Shown here piece after piece: positions 26,847 to 36,730 of a stretch of DNA of 64,000 bases. Each line of letters begins with the position of its first letter. Position 1 is the stretch's first letter. Source of the stretch: Rhodoblastus sp963736175 (GTDB lineage: Bacteria > Pseudomonadota > Alphaproteobacteria > Rhizobiales > Beijerinckiaceae). The notes beneath the pieces were generated by a model, which made no database searches, was not told where the DNA came from, and saw only the letters and a list, made by a program, of their open reading frames with translations. The stretch spans positions 62,001-126,000 of the forward strand of contig CAVTNU010000005.1 in assembly GCA_963736175.1 (NCBI GenBank). Direction: 5' to 3'. The translations under genes were made by a program, and so were the position numbers.

Positions 26847-27553
26847 GCCAAAATCCCCTTCAGCCATTGTCGCAAGGCCTGCCGGCCCGCCGCGTTCGCG
26901 CGTTCGCCATGCTCGATCGCCTGGGCGCGAAGATCGCGCGGATCGAGCCCTTCCTTGGCCAGTTCGCAGGCGTGACCGATCAGCCAGGCTTCAAGCTGGG
27001 ACGGCTGGACCTCGACATGAAATTGCAGCCCAAGCGCATAATCGCCGAGCGCAAAGGCCTGATTGGGACAGGCCGGCGTCGACGCTAGGCGAACGCCGCC
27101 CGTCGGCAATTGCAGATTGTCGCCGTGCCAGTGCAGCACGGGAACCCCCGCGAGCGCCGCCAGCGGCGAGGCCACGCCCTCGCTCGTCAACTCGATCGAG
27201 CCATAGCCGATTTCCTTGGCCGGCCCCGGCGCGACGCCGGCGCCCAGAGCGGCCGCCATCATTTGCGCGCCAAGACACAGGCCAAGAGTTGGGCGGCGCG
27301 CTTCGAGGCGCTTGCGAACGACGTCCAGCTCCTGTCGCAGGAATGGATAGGCTTCGGTTTCGTATACGCCGATCGGCCCGCCCAGCACGAGCAACAGATC
27401 GCAATCCTGCGCCGCCTGCGCCGGCAGCGGCGAAACGCCGGCCTCGACATAGCTCAGGCCGCAGCCGAATTCGTTCAACAGCTCCGCCAGAACGCCGGCG
27501 TTTTCAAATGCGACGTGACGGACAGCCAGGCAGCATTTGCGCGCCGACGTCAT
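26843..27553 (-). CDS. class I glutamine amidotransferase inside the mur cluster
   Basis: A 236-residue GATase. Triad: Cys in L-G-L-C-L-G-A-Q near 89, and His and Glu in G-L-Q-F-H-V-E near 180. The oxyanion part L-V-L-G-G-P-I-G-V-Y near 50 is also present. It belongs to the GMP-synthase-like GATase group (COG0518 type) that releases ammonia from glutamine. It overlaps murC by ATGA and murB by GTGA, so it is translated with them. In Gram-positives the GATase GatD amidates lipid II together with MurT; no MurT is seen here, so a role in wall-precursor amidation is only a hypothesis. Confidence 0.85.
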   Translation of the reverse strand: MTSARKCCLAVRHVAFENAGVLAELLNEFGCGLSYVEAGVSPLPAQAAQDCDLLLVLGGPIGVYETEAYPFLRQELDVVRKRLEARRPTLGLCLGAQMMAAALGAGVAPGPAKEIGYGSIELTSEGVASPLAALAGVPVLHWHGDNLQLPTGGVRLASTPACPNQAFALGDYALGLQFHVEVQPSQLEAWLIGHACELAKEGLDPRDLRAQAIEHGERANAAGRQALRQWLKGILA

Positions 27554-28959
27554 TGGTTGTCCCCGGCTTCGAGCTGGCCGGGCAGCGCATAGGCCCATTG
27601 CGTGATGTTGCCGGCGCCGAGAAAGACGACGAAATCGCCGGGCTTGGCCAGGCTCCGGATCATTCCCGGCAAGTCTTCAGGCGCGCGCAACGCCAAGGCC
27701 TGACGATGGCCATGCGCTTTGATCGCTTCGACCAGGGCTTCCTTGTCGACTCCCGGCAGCGGCGCCTCGCCCGCCGAATAGACATCCGCGACGATGACGC
27801 AGTCGGCGTCATTGAAACAGGTGGCGAATTGATCGAACAGCGATTGCAGGCGCGAGTAGCGATGGGGCTGCGCCACGGCGATCACCTGATTGCGCGTCGA
27901 GGCGCGCGCGGCGCGCAGGACGGCGGCGATCTCGACGGGATGATGGCCGTAATCGTCGAAAATCGACGCGCCATTCCATTCGCCGGTCTTGGTGAAGCGG
28001 CGTTTAACGCCGCCGAACGCGGCCAGGCCCTTGCGGATATTGTCGACGCTGACGCCAAGCTCATAGGCGACCGCGATGGCCGCCGTGGCGTTGAGCGCAT
28101 TGTGATGGCCGGGCATCGGCATGACGAGATCGGGCAGCGCGACCTCCCGCCCGTGCAAGCGGTCGCGGATCGTCACGTTGAAGCGCGACACGCCGCCAGC
28201 CAAATCGATATTCGACAGGCGCACGTCGGCTTGCGGATTCTCGCCATAGGTGACGACGCGTCGATCCTCGATCTTGCCGACCAACTCCTGCACGGTGACG
28301 TGATCGAGGCACATCACCGCGAAACCATAGAAGGGCAGGTTCTCGACGAAGGCGCGGAAGGCCTCCTTGATGGCGTCGAAGGTCTTGAAGTGGTCGAGAT
28401 GCTCGGGATCGATATTGGTGACGACAGCGACGTCAGCCGGCAATTTCAAAAAAGTGCCGTCGCTTTCGTCCGCCTCGACCACCATCCATTCGCCAGCGCC
28501 AAGCCGGGCGTTCGTCCCGTAGGCGTTGATGATGCCGCCGTTGATCACGGTGGGATCAACGCCGCCGGCGTCGAGCAGCGTGGCGACCAACGACGTCGTG
28601 GTGGTCTTGCCGTGCGTGCCGGCGACCGCGACGCATTGTTTCAGGCGCATCAGTTCGGCCAGCATTTCAGCGCGCCGCACGACCGGCAGGCGCTTTTCGC
28701 GCGCGGCGGCAAGTTCGGGATTGTCGCGCTTGATCGCGGTGGAGACGACCACCACCGCCGCGTCGCCAAGATGGGCCGCGTCATGGCCGACGAAAATCCG
28801 CGCGCCCTTTTCGCGCAGGCGCTTGACGTTGGCGTTCTCGGAGGCGTCCGACCCCTGCACCTGATAGCCAAGATTGAGCAGGACCTCGGCGATGCCCGAC
28901 ATGCCGATGCCGCCGATGCCAACGAAATGAATAGGGCCCAGATGACTCGGCAGTTTCAT
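27550..28959 (-). CDS. murC: UDP-N-acetylmuramate--L-alanine ligase MurC
   Basis: A 469-residue Mur ligase that adds L-Ala to UDP-MurNAc. N-terminal Rossmann part H-F-V-G-I-G-G-I-G-M-S-G-I-A, ATP loop G-T-H-G-K-T-T-T near 115, then D-E-S-D-G-T-F near 180 and the C-terminal D-D-Y-G-H-H-P-V-E. Length and order are normal. murG lies 77 bases upstream on the same strand, the largest gap in the cluster apart from none other. Confidence 0.96.
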   Translation of the reverse strand: MKLPSHLGPIHFVGIGGIGMSGIAEVLLNLGYQVQGSDASENANVKRLREKGARIFVGHDAAHLGDAAVVVVSTAIKRDNPELAAAREKRLPVVRRAEMLAELMRLKQCVAVAGTHGKTTTTSLVATLLDAGGVDPTVINGGIINAYGTNARLGAGEWMVVEADESDGTFLKLPADVAVVTNIDPEHLDHFKTFDAIKEAFRAFVENLPFYGFAVMCLDHVTVQELVGKIEDRRVVTYGENPQADVRLSNIDLAGGVSRFNVTIRDRLHGREVALPDLVMPMPGHHNALNATAAIAVAYELGVSVDNIRKGLAAFGGVKRRFTKTGEWNGASIFDDYGHHPVEIAAVLRAARASTRNQVIAVAQPHRYSRLQSLFDQFATCFNDADCVIVADVYSAGEAPLPGVDKEALVEAIKAHGHRQALALRAPEDLPGMIRSLAKPGDFVVFLGAGNITQWAYALPGQLEAGDNQ

Positions 28960-29036
28960 TTCAGTTTATCTCCGTTCGGCGTTATTCCGCCCACCGCGCG
29001 GCGACGAAAGACGCCCTAAAATGGAGACGAAACAGC

Positions 29037-30137
29037 CTATTGCCGCATCGCCACCTTCAACACCAGATCAGCCAGCCGCTCGGCGGCGTCGGGAATTCCC
29101 GCGCTCTTGGCCGCTTCCGCCCGTCGCGTCAAGTCCTGCGGGTCATTGAGCGCATTTTCCAGCCGCTCCGCCAACCATTGCGGCGTGAAATCGACCTGCG
29201 CCACAAGATCGACCGCCCCCGTCCGCGCCAGTTGGGCGGCGTTCGCGGCCTGATCGGCGTCAAGCGCGAAGGGAAACGGCACCAGGATCGCCGGACGCCC
29301 GATCGTCGCCAGTTCCGACACGGTCGAAGCGCCGGCGCGGGCGATGACCAGATGGGCTTCGGCCATCCGTTGCGGCAGATCGTCGAAAAAACCCTTCGCC
29401 TCAAACTCGAGACCGAGGCGCTGATAGGCCTCGTTGACGCGCGCCAAATCCTCGCCGCGCGCCTGCTGCACTATATACAGGCGCGAGCGCGCGGACGGAT
29501 CAAGCAGCTCCAACGCGGCGGGAACGATATCGGCCATGACCCGCGCGCCCTGCGAGCCGCCGGTGACGACCAGCCGCAGCCTGCCGTCCTGGACGCCGGG
29601 AAAGGGCGTTCGCGCCGCGCTCAAGACATTGGGACGCACGGGGTTGCCGACATGCCGGGCTTTGGCGCGGATAGATGGCGAAACGCCGCCAAGTTCCGGA
29701 AATCCAGTGGCGATCACGTTGGCGTGGGCGGCGAGAAACCGGTTGGCTCGACCCATGACGGCGTTCTGTTCGTGCAAAACCAGCGGCACGCCCAAGAACG
29801 ACGCCGCCAGCGCCGGCGGCACGGTGGGATAACCGCCAAACGCCACAAGCGCGCGCGGGTTCAGCTTGCGGAGCAGCTTTATTGCTTCGAGTGTTCCCCA
29901 GCCGAGGGTCAAGGCGGCCTGCGCCTTGGCGAAGACCGAGCCGCCGGTCGGCGTCGCGGCGCTGACCTGATGGATCGCCTGGGCCGGAAATTCTCCGCCA
30001 TATTTCAACGCCCGTTCGTCAGTGACGAGTTCGACGCGCGCGCCGCGCGCCGCAAGCGCCACAGCAAGGGCCTGCGCCGGAAACAAATGGCCGCCGGTCC
30101 CACCAGCGGCCAACACGATCGGATCGTCATTGCTCAT
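29037..30137 (-). CDS. murG: lipid II synthase MurG
   Basis: A 366-residue glycosyltransferase (GT28) that adds GlcNAc to lipid I at the inner membrane. Motifs: G-G-T-G-G-H-L-F-P-A near the N-terminus, H-E-Q-N-A-V-M-G-R-A-N near 125, T-G-G-S-Q-G near 190, and A-R-A-G-A-S-T-V-S-E-L near 260. ATG at 30137 overlaps the ftsW stop as ATGA; the TTG six bases upstream is less likely. Confidence 0.95.
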   Translation of the reverse strand: MSNDDPIVLAAGGTGGHLFPAQALAVALAARGARVELVTDERALKYGGEFPAQAIHQVSAATPTGGSVFAKAQAALTLGWGTLEAIKLLRKLNPRALVAFGGYPTVPPALAASFLGVPLVLHEQNAVMGRANRFLAAHANVIATGFPELGGVSPSIRAKARHVGNPVRPNVLSAARTPFPGVQDGRLRLVVTGGSQGARVMADIVPAALELLDPSARSRLYIVQQARGEDLARVNEAYQRLGLEFEAKGFFDDLPQRMAEAHLVIARAGASTVSELATIGRPAILVPFPFALDADQAANAAQLARTGAVDLVAQVDFTPQWLAERLENALNDPQDLTRRAEAAKSAGIPDAAERLADLVLKVAMRQ

Positions 30138-31300
30138 GCCCAATTCGTTTGCGCCCCTTGTGCGGTCATCGCCCCTTGCGTCTCGTACATCACCGCCGAA
30201 TGCGGCCGCTTGCGCGTCAACGCCACTAGGAAGCCCATGGCCAGCGCCAGCGATATGAGCGACGAACCGCCATAGGAAATGAACGGCAGCGTCATGCCCT
30301 TGGCCGGCATCAGATGCAGGTTGACCGACATATTGATCGAAGCCTGGATGCCGAACAACATGATCAATCCGGCGGCGGCGAAGCGGCAGAACGGGTCTTC
30401 ATTGGCTGCGGCCTTGATCAGGCCGCGCAGCACAATAAACGCGAACAGGCCGACAATCGCGACACAGAACAGAACGCCGAACTCCTCGCCCGTCACCGCG
30501 AAAATGAAATCAGTATGGCTGTCCGGCAGAATGCGTTTCAACGTCCCCTCGCCTGGCCCCTTGCCCAGCCAGCCGCCAGCGATGAAGCTGTCGAGCGCGG
30601 TGTCGACCTGAAACGTGTCAGCGACGCCGCCGCTTTGCCCCGGATCGATGAAGTGGAGAATGCGCTCGCGCACGTGCGGCACGAATTTATAGGCGAGCAA
30701 GACGCCGCTGACGCCGATCCCGCCGATGCCGCCGACCCAGAACCAATGCAGGCCGGCCATGAAAAACAGCCCGGTCCAGACCAGCGATACGAGCATGGTC
30801 TGACCGAAGTCGGGCTGAAGCAACAAAGGCGCGACGGTGACGGGGAACAGCAGCAACGCCAGCAGATTGCCCGGCACGTCGCGTCGCCGCGCGCCTTCGG
30901 AAAAAGCCCAAGCGGCGAGAATGACGAAAGCCGGCTTGATGAATTCGGACGGTTGGACGCCGAAAATCCAACGCCGCGCGCCCTTGACTTCGTGCCCGAA
31001 CAGCAGCGCGGCGATGATCAACGCCATGCTGACGACATAGACCGCCAAAGCGACGCGCCGCACCTGACGCGGCGGCAGGAAGGATGCGCCGACCATGACG
31101 ACGAGCGCCGGAATCAGGAACTCCACCTGTCGATTGACGAAATAAAACGTCGACAGATGCAGACGATCGGCGACCGGCGGCGAACCCGCCATGATGAGTA
31201 CGAGGCCGAGGACGATCAAGGCCCCGATCGCCGCCAGCTGCCACCGATCGATGGTCCACCACCAATCGGAAATGACCGAACGTTCCGCGCGAGAAACCAT
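30134..31300 (-). CDS. ftsW: peptidoglycan polymerase FtsW (SEDS family)
   Basis: A 388-residue protein with about ten spans that, with FtsI, builds septal peptidoglycan from lipid II. Family blocks: G-A-R-R-W-I near 110, Q-P-D-F-G-Q near 165, and near the end M-P-A-K-G-M-T-L-P-F-I-S-Y-G-G-S. GAGGAGAAG precedes the ATG at 31300, 12 bases after murD ends; the upstream TTG is not needed. It overlaps murG by ATGA. Confidence 0.94.
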   Translation of the reverse strand: MVSRAERSVISDWWWTIDRWQLAAIGALIVLGLVLIMAGSPPVADRLHLSTFYFVNRQVEFLIPALVVMVGASFLPPRQVRRVALAVYVVSMALIIAALLFGHEVKGARRWIFGVQPSEFIKPAFVILAAWAFSEGARRRDVPGNLLALLLFPVTVAPLLLQPDFGQTMLVSLVWTGLFFMAGLHWFWVGGIGGIGVSGVLLAYKFVPHVRERILHFIDPGQSGGVADTFQVDTALDSFIAGGWLGKGPGEGTLKRILPDSHTDFIFAVTGEEFGVLFCVAIVGLFAFIVLRGLIKAAANEDPFCRFAAAGLIMLFGIQASINMSVNLHLMPAKGMTLPFISYGGSSLISLALAMGFLVALTRKRPHSAVMYETQGAMTAQGAQTNWA

Positions 31301-31311
31301 CAGACTTCTCC

Positions 31312-32706
31312 TCAAGCCCCGTGGGCGGCGATCACCGACCGGACGATATCGCGGAACGCCGCGCCGCGAATTTCGAAATTGGCGAATTGATCGTAGGAAG
31401 CGCAGGCCGGCGACAACAAAACCGCCGGCTCGCGCGCCGGCGACGCCAGAGCGTCGCGCGCCGCCGCCGCCACCGCTTTATCGAGCGCGCCGCAAAGTTC
31501 GAAGGGAACAGATCCGCACAGCGTCCGCGCGAAATCGTCCGCCGCGGCGCCGATCAGATAGGCCTTGCTGATGCGGGAAAACAATGGCCGCAACGGCTCG
31601 ATGCCGCCTTCCTTGGCCTTGCCGCCGACGATCCAGAAAATATCGGAAAAGCTGAGCAAGGCTTTCTCGGCGGCGTCAGCGTTGGTCGCCTTGCTGTCGT
31701 TGACGAACAGGACCTTGCCGAGCGCGCCGACCTGTTCCATGCGGTGGGCGAGTCCGGGAAAGCTCCGCATGGCCGCGCCGATTTCGGCGCTCGCAAGCCC
31801 ATACGCCGCGCAGGCGGCGAAGGCGGCTGCGGCGTTCTGGCCGTTATGGGCGCCGCGCAGCGACGCGACGCCAGCAAGATCGACCAGGGTCTCGACGCCC
31901 GCTTCGGCGCTGACTCGCTTCAGCGCGCCGTCTTCATAGAAGATCGCGCCCGCCGCGTCTTGCCGGCGCGACGATATGGCGACGACGGCGTGATGGCGAT
32001 CAACAAGGCGGCGCGCGATGGCGCGCGAGAATTCGTCGTCGACGCCGACGACCGCGAGATCGGCGGCGTCGACGAGACGCTCCTTGATCGCCGCGTAATT
32101 GTCCATCGAGCCATGCCGGTCGATATGATCGGGCGTCAAATTGAGCAGCACGCCGACGCTCGATTTGAGCGATGGCGTCAAATCGATCTGAAAGGTCGAA
32201 CATTCGACGACATGCACGCGTCTTTCGTCCGGCTGCGCCAATTCGAGAATCGGCACGCCGATGTTGCCGCCCATCTGCACATCGCGTCCGCAGGTCCGCA
32301 GAATATGGGCGATCAGCGCCGTGGTGGTCGATTTGCCATTGGTGCCGGTGATGGCGATGAACGGCGCATGAGGCGCAAGACGCGCTCGTTCGCGGCAGAA
32401 CAATTCGATATCGCCGATGATTTCGACGCCAGCGGCGCGAGCCTTATCCACGGTCCAATGCGGCGTTGGATGGGTCAACGGCACGCCGGGCGACAGCACG
32501 AAGGATGCAAATTGCGACCAGTCGGCTTGAGCAAGATCGACCAGGGTCACGCCTTCGGCCTGCGCTTTGGCGCGCGCGGCATCTCCGTCATCCCAGGCGG
32601 CGACCGCGGCGCCTCCGGCGATCAGCGCGCGCGCCGTCGCCAACCCCGATCCGCCAAGGCCGAACAGGGCGACCTTCTCGCCTTTGCAGGACAAGGCCGG
32701 AATCAT
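31312..32706 (-). CDS. murD: UDP-N-acetylmuramoylalanine--D-glutamate ligase MurD
   Basis: A 464-residue Mur ligase that adds D-Glu. N-terminal G-L-G-G-S-G-L-A, ATP loop G-T-N-G-K-S-T-T near 115, N-L-T-P-D-H-I-D-R-H near 170 and C-terminal L-S-P-A-C-A-S-Y-D-Q-F. ATG at 32706 shares its A with the mraY TGA (TGATG), so translation is coupled. The open frame further upstream is inside mraY and is not used. Confidence 0.95.
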   Translation of the reverse strand: MIPALSCKGEKVALFGLGGSGLATARALIAGGAAVAAWDDGDAARAKAQAEGVTLVDLAQADWSQFASFVLSPGVPLTHPTPHWTVDKARAAGVEIIGDIELFCRERARLAPHAPFIAITGTNGKSTTTALIAHILRTCGRDVQMGGNIGVPILELAQPDERRVHVVECSTFQIDLTPSLKSSVGVLLNLTPDHIDRHGSMDNYAAIKERLVDAADLAVVGVDDEFSRAIARRLVDRHHAVVAISSRRQDAAGAIFYEDGALKRVSAEAGVETLVDLAGVASLRGAHNGQNAAAAFAACAAYGLASAEIGAAMRSFPGLAHRMEQVGALGKVLFVNDSKATNADAAEKALLSFSDIFWIVGGKAKEGGIEPLRPLFSRISKAYLIGAAADDFARTLCGSVPFELCGALDKAVAAAARDALASPAREPAVLLSPACASYDQFANFEIRGAAFRDIVRSVIAAHGA

Positions 32707-33848
32707 CAGCGCACCTTGAGCGTCGTCAAGCCGATCAACGCCAGCACGAAGGCGATGATCCAAAAGCGCACGACAACCTGCAATTCAGACCATCCAAGCT
32801 GTTCGAAGTGGTGATGGATCGGCGCCATCTTGAACACGCGCTTGCCCGTGGTCTTGAAGGACACGACCTGCACGATCACCGAAAGCGCTTCGAGCACGAA
32901 CAAACCGCCGACGACCGCCAGAACGATTTCATGCTTCACCGCCACCGCGATGGCGCCGAGCATGCCGCCCAAAGCCAGCGAGCCGGTGTCGCCCATGAAT
33001 ATCTGCGCGGGTGGAGCGTTGAACCACAGGAAGCCTAAGCCGGCGCCGATCACCGCGCCGCAGATCACCGCCAGTTCGCCGGTGCCCGGCACGAAATTGA
33101 TGACGAGATAATGGGCGAAGATCGCGTTGCCGGCGAGATAGGCGATCAACGCGAAAGCGCCGGCGGCGATCATCACCGGCACGATGGCGAGACCGTCGAG
33201 GCCGTCGGTCAGATTGACGGCGTTGCCGGCCGAAACCACGACAAAAGCGGCGAACGGCAGGAAATACCATGACAGGTCGACGATCCAGCCGTGAATGAAA
33301 GGCGCCGCCAGTCTCGTCGCGGGCGAGGGCGCCTCGAACGGCGCGACGAAGGCGTGGAAGAAATCGTACAGCGAATTCACCGGGCCGCTGGCGCTGGCGC
33401 ACATCATGAAATAGGCCGCCAGCAAGGCGATGGCCGCCTCCAGCGCAAGGCGGGCGCGCCCGGAAAAGCCGTTGTGGCTTTGCCGGGTGACTTTCAGATA
33501 ATCGTCATAGAAGCCGATGGCGCCAAAGCCCAAGGTGACGAACAAAACGATCCATACGTAAGCGCTTTTGGGACTTGCCCACAAAAGGGTCGAAACCAGC
33601 ATGCCGGAGAGGATCATCAGGCCGCCCATCGTCGGCGTGCCCTTTTTCGCCAGATGCGATTGCGGCCCGTCGCTGCGGATCGGCTGCCCCTTGCCCTGTT
33701 TCAGCCGCAACGCGGCGATGATCGAGGGACCGAAGAAAAACACGAACAGAAGCGCCGTCGCCACCGCGCCGCCGGTGCGGAACGTGATGTAAATGAACAC
33801 GTGCAGCGGGCTGAAATAATGCCCTAAATCGGCGAGCCAGATGAGCAT
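32706..33848 (-). CDS. mraY: phospho-N-acetylmuramoyl-pentapeptide-transferase MraY
   Basis: A 380-residue membrane enzyme that makes lipid I from UDP-MurNAc-pentapeptide and undecaprenyl phosphate. It has ten spans; the Mg-binding F-Y-D-D-Y-L-K near 120, N-L-T-D-G-L-D-G-L-A near 205, and the late M-A-P-I-H-H-H-F-E are all present. It is about 20 residues longer than E. coli MraY, due to a loop near 160-180. It sits 14 bases after the fused murEF. Confidence 0.95.
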   Translation of the reverse strand: MLIWLADLGHYFSPLHVFIYITFRTGGAVATALLFVFFFGPSIIAALRLKQGKGQPIRSDGPQSHLAKKGTPTMGGLMILSGMLVSTLLWASPKSAYVWIVLFVTLGFGAIGFYDDYLKVTRQSHNGFSGRARLALEAAIALLAAYFMMCASASGPVNSLYDFFHAFVAPFEAPSPATRLAAPFIHGWIVDLSWYFLPFAAFVVVSAGNAVNLTDGLDGLAIVPVMIAAGAFALIAYLAGNAIFAHYLVINFVPGTGELAVICGAVIGAGLGFLWFNAPPAQIFMGDTGSLALGGMLGAIAVAVKHEIVLAVVGGLFVLEALSVIVQVVSFKTTGKRVFKMAPIHHHFEQLGWSELQVVVRFWIIAFVLALIGLTTLKVR

Positions 33849-33862
33849 TTGCGACGATTTCC

Positions 33863-36730
33863 TTAAGGTTCACGCGGCGACGGCGCGGGGAACCGCCGTT
33901 TCATGGCGCCGACAACGGCGTGCATGCGCGAAGAATTGGATCCTTTGACCATCACGGCGTCGCCGGCGCGAAGGGCGTCGAGAACAAACGCCTCCAGCGC
34001 TATGGCGTCCGAGGCGTGCGCCCCGCGCCGGCTCGCCGGCAATGTCTCGTGGAGAGCGCCCATCATCGGCCCCGCCGTGAAAACCAGGTCGATATGCGCG
34101 TTTTCGATCGGCAGCGCCAGCTCTTCATGCAATTGTCGCGCGCTTGTCCCCAGCTCCAGCATGTCGCCGAGCACGGCTATGCGCCGCCCGCCCGGCTTGA
34201 GCGGCGCGGCGGCGAGCAGGTCGAGCGCGGCGCGCATCGAGGCGGGATTGGCGTTGTAACTTTCGTCGATTAACAGCAATTCGCCGCCATCGATTTCGAG
34301 CAGCTGACGCGCGCCCCGCCCCGCCGGCGCCTCGAATTCGGCCAACGCGGCGGCGGCGACGGCGAGTTCGACGCCGCAGGCGCGCGCCGCGAGCAGAACC
34401 GATAGCGCATTGATCGCCAGATGCCGGCCCGGCGCGCCAAGCTCGAATTCGATTTCCTGTCCGAGCACGCGGGCCGTGACGTGACTGCGGTCTCGTTCCG
34501 TCCGCAAGCCGAGCAGGCGCGCGTCGGCGTGTTCGCTTTCGCCAAAGGTGAGCACGAAGCCGGCCGGGGAGGCGTCCGCGGCGGCTTTGAGGCGTTCGAA
34601 CGTCGCGATGTCGCGATTGAGGATCGCCACGCCGCCTTTGACCAGACCGGAAAATATTTCCGCCTTGGCGTCCGCGATCGCCTCGATCGAATCGAAATAT
34701 TCGAGATGCACCGGAGCGACATTGGTGACGACGGCGATATGCGGACGCACCTGGGCGACCAGAGGCGTAATCTCGCCGGCGTGGTTCATGCCGATTTCGA
34801 AGACGCCATATTGGGCGCTGACCGGCAGGCGCGCCAGCGTCAGCGGCACGCCCCAGTGATTATTGTACGATTTCTCGGAAGCATGGGTCGGCCCCACGGC
34901 CGAAAGAACCGTGCGCAGGGCCTCCTTGGTCGATGTCTTTCCAACCGAGCCCGTCACCGCGACAATCCGGGCCTTGCTGCGCTCCCTGGCGGCGCGCGCC
35001 AGCCCCTGCATCGCGTCCAGCACGTCGCGCACGACGTAAAGCGAGCCGGCGCCCTTCAGCCTGTCAAAATGATCTTCGTCGATCACCGCCGCGGCAGCGC
35101 CCTTCGCGAAGGCGGCGGCGACATAATCGTGCCCGTTGGAATTGTCGCCCTTGATGGCGAAAAACACATCGTCCTTTTCCAAAGTGCGGGTGTCGATGGA
35201 AACGCCGCGGACGCCGGCCGGCAATGGCCCACTGACGCGCGCGGCGAGCGGTTCGATCAGACCAAGGCCGCTCCACAGCGTCTCCTTGGCCGTATCCGGC
35301 GCCTTGAGCGCCGCCTCGATCGCCCGGTGATCGGAGAAGGGCAGAACCTTGTCGCCGACGATCTGTCCGGTCTCATGTCCCTTGCCCGCGACCAGCAGAA
35401 GGTCGCCTGGTTCGAGCATGGCGACGCCGGCGGCGATCGCCTCGGCCCGATCCGCGATCTCGATCGCGTCGGGCGCGGCGGCCAAAATCTGCCGGCGGAT
35501 CGCCGCGGCGTTTTCGCTGCGCGGATTGTCGTCGGTGACAATGACCACATCGGCTCCCAACGCCGCGATCCGCCCCATCAGCGGACGTTTGCCGGCGTCG
35601 CGGTCGCCGCCGCAGCCAAAGACGACGATCAGCCGGCCGACTGCGAAGGGCCGGAGCGCCGCCAACGCCTTTTCGAGCGCGTCCGGCTTATGGGCGTAAT
35701 CGACGAAAATCGGCGCGCCGTTGACCTCGCCGACTCGCTCCAGGCGTCCAGGCGCGCCGCGCAGATCTTCCAGCGCCGCGAAAACCGCGTCGGGCGCGCA
35801 ACCCACCGCCAGCGCCAATCCCGCCGCGACAAGGGCGTTCGAGGCTTGAAAGGCCCCAGCGAGCGGCAGCGCGATGGTTCTTTTGACACCCTGATAGGTC
35901 ACGTCCAACGCCAGGGAAAAACCCTGCGTCCACATGGCGTCAAGACGCACGTCCTCGCCCATGGCGCCGACGCTGACAACCTTGAGGCCGCGCTCCCGGC
36001 AGGCCGCTATGACCTTGCTCGACGCCTCGCCGTCGGCGTCGATAACCGCGCATTGTCCCGGCTTCAGCAGCGCGTTGAACAGACGCAGCTTGGCGTCGAG
36101 ATAGGAATCAAGATCGGCATGATAGTCGAGGTGGTCGCGCGACAGATTGGTGAACGCGCCGCCTGTCAGCCTCACCCCGTCGAGACGCCGCTGGTCGAGC
36201 CCATGCGAGGAGGCCTCCATCGCCAGATGGGTGACGCCCTCGGCGGCCAGCGCGTCAAGCGCCTTGTGCAGGGCGACGGGATCGGGAGTCGTCAGCGAGC
36301 CGTAGACGGCGCCGGACGGTTTGACGACGCCGATCGTGCCGAGCGAGGCCGCCTGAAAGCCGCAACTGGCGAAAATCTGGCGGGTGAAATCGGCGACCGA
36401 GGTCTTGCCGCTGGTGCCGGTAACGGCGACGATGATTTCCGGCTGGCGCGCGCAAAGGCCTGCCGCCGCCCGCGAAAGCGCGGCGCGCGCGTCGTCGACG
36501 CGGATGAACGGCGCGCCGACCAGCGGCGGTTGCGGTTCGCGTTCGCCAACCACGGCCACCGCGCCGGCGGCGATCGCCCGCGGCGCGAAGCTGACGCCGT
36601 CGGCTTTCGCCCCTGCCACCGCGAAAAACACCGATCCGGGCGCCACAGCCCGGCTGTCCGCCGTGACCGACGTCGCTTCAATGGCGCCAAGAGGCTCGGG
36701 CAGATCCGCTATGAGCTGGTCGAGCCGCAT
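33863..36730 (-). CDS. murEF: fused MurE-MurF ligase
   Basis: A 955-residue protein combining two successive Mur ligases. Residues about 1-480 are MurE: ATP loop G-T-S-G-K-T-S near 110 and D-N-P-R near 405, the motif for adding meso-diaminopimelate. Residues about 490-955 are MurF: S-I-D-T-R-T-L, ATP loop G-S-V-G-K-T-S-T near 590, and N-Y/Y-N-N-H-W-G, which add D-Ala-D-Ala. No stop or frameshift separates them; the linker is only a few residues around A-P-D-T-A-K-E-T-L-W. The ATG at 36730 overlaps the ftsI stop (TGATG). Fusions are known in some bacteria (e.g. Bordetella) but most keep two genes. Confidence 0.93.
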   Translation of the reverse strand: MRLDQLIADLPEPLGAIEATSVTADSRAVAPGSVFFAVAGAKADGVSFAPRAIAAGAVAVVGEREPQPPLVGAPFIRVDDARAALSRAAAGLCARQPEIIVAVTGTSGKTSVADFTRQIFASCGFQAASLGTIGVVKPSGAVYGSLTTPDPVALHKALDALAAEGVTHLAMEASSHGLDQRRLDGVRLTGGAFTNLSRDHLDYHADLDSYLDAKLRLFNALLKPGQCAVIDADGEASSKVIAACRERGLKVVSVGAMGEDVRLDAMWTQGFSLALDVTYQGVKRTIALPLAGAFQASNALVAAGLALAVGCAPDAVFAALEDLRGAPGRLERVGEVNGAPIFVDYAHKPDALEKALAALRPFAVGRLIVVFGCGGDRDAGKRPLMGRIAALGADVVIVTDDNPRSENAAAIRRQILAAAPDAIEIADRAEAIAAGVAMLEPGDLLLVAGKGHETGQIVGDKVLPFSDHRAIEAALKAPDTAKETLWSGLGLIEPLAARVSGPLPAGVRGVSIDTRTLEKDDVFFAIKGDNSNGHDYVAAAFAKGAAAAVIDEDHFDRLKGAGSLYVVRDVLDAMQGLARAARERSKARIVAVTGSVGKTSTKEALRTVLSAVGPTHASEKSYNNHWGVPLTLARLPVSAQYGVFEIGMNHAGEITPLVAQVRPHIAVVTNVAPVHLEYFDSIEAIADAKAEIFSGLVKGGVAILNRDIATFERLKAAADASPAGFVLTFGESEHADARLLGLRTERDRSHVTARVLGQEIEFELGAPGRHLAINALSVLLAARACGVELAVAAAALAEFEAPAGRGARQLLEIDGGELLLIDESYNANPASMRAALDLLAAAPLKPGGRRIAVLGDMLELGTSARQLHEELALPIENAHIDLVFTAGPMMGALHETLPASRRGAHASDAIALEAFVLDALRAGDAVMVKGSNSSRMHAVVGAMKRRFPAPSPREP

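Noticed and set aside
26815..29019. 734-residue plus-strand open frame opposite murC and the amidotransferase
   Set aside because: Same antisense effect; the opposite strand carries complete Mur motifs.
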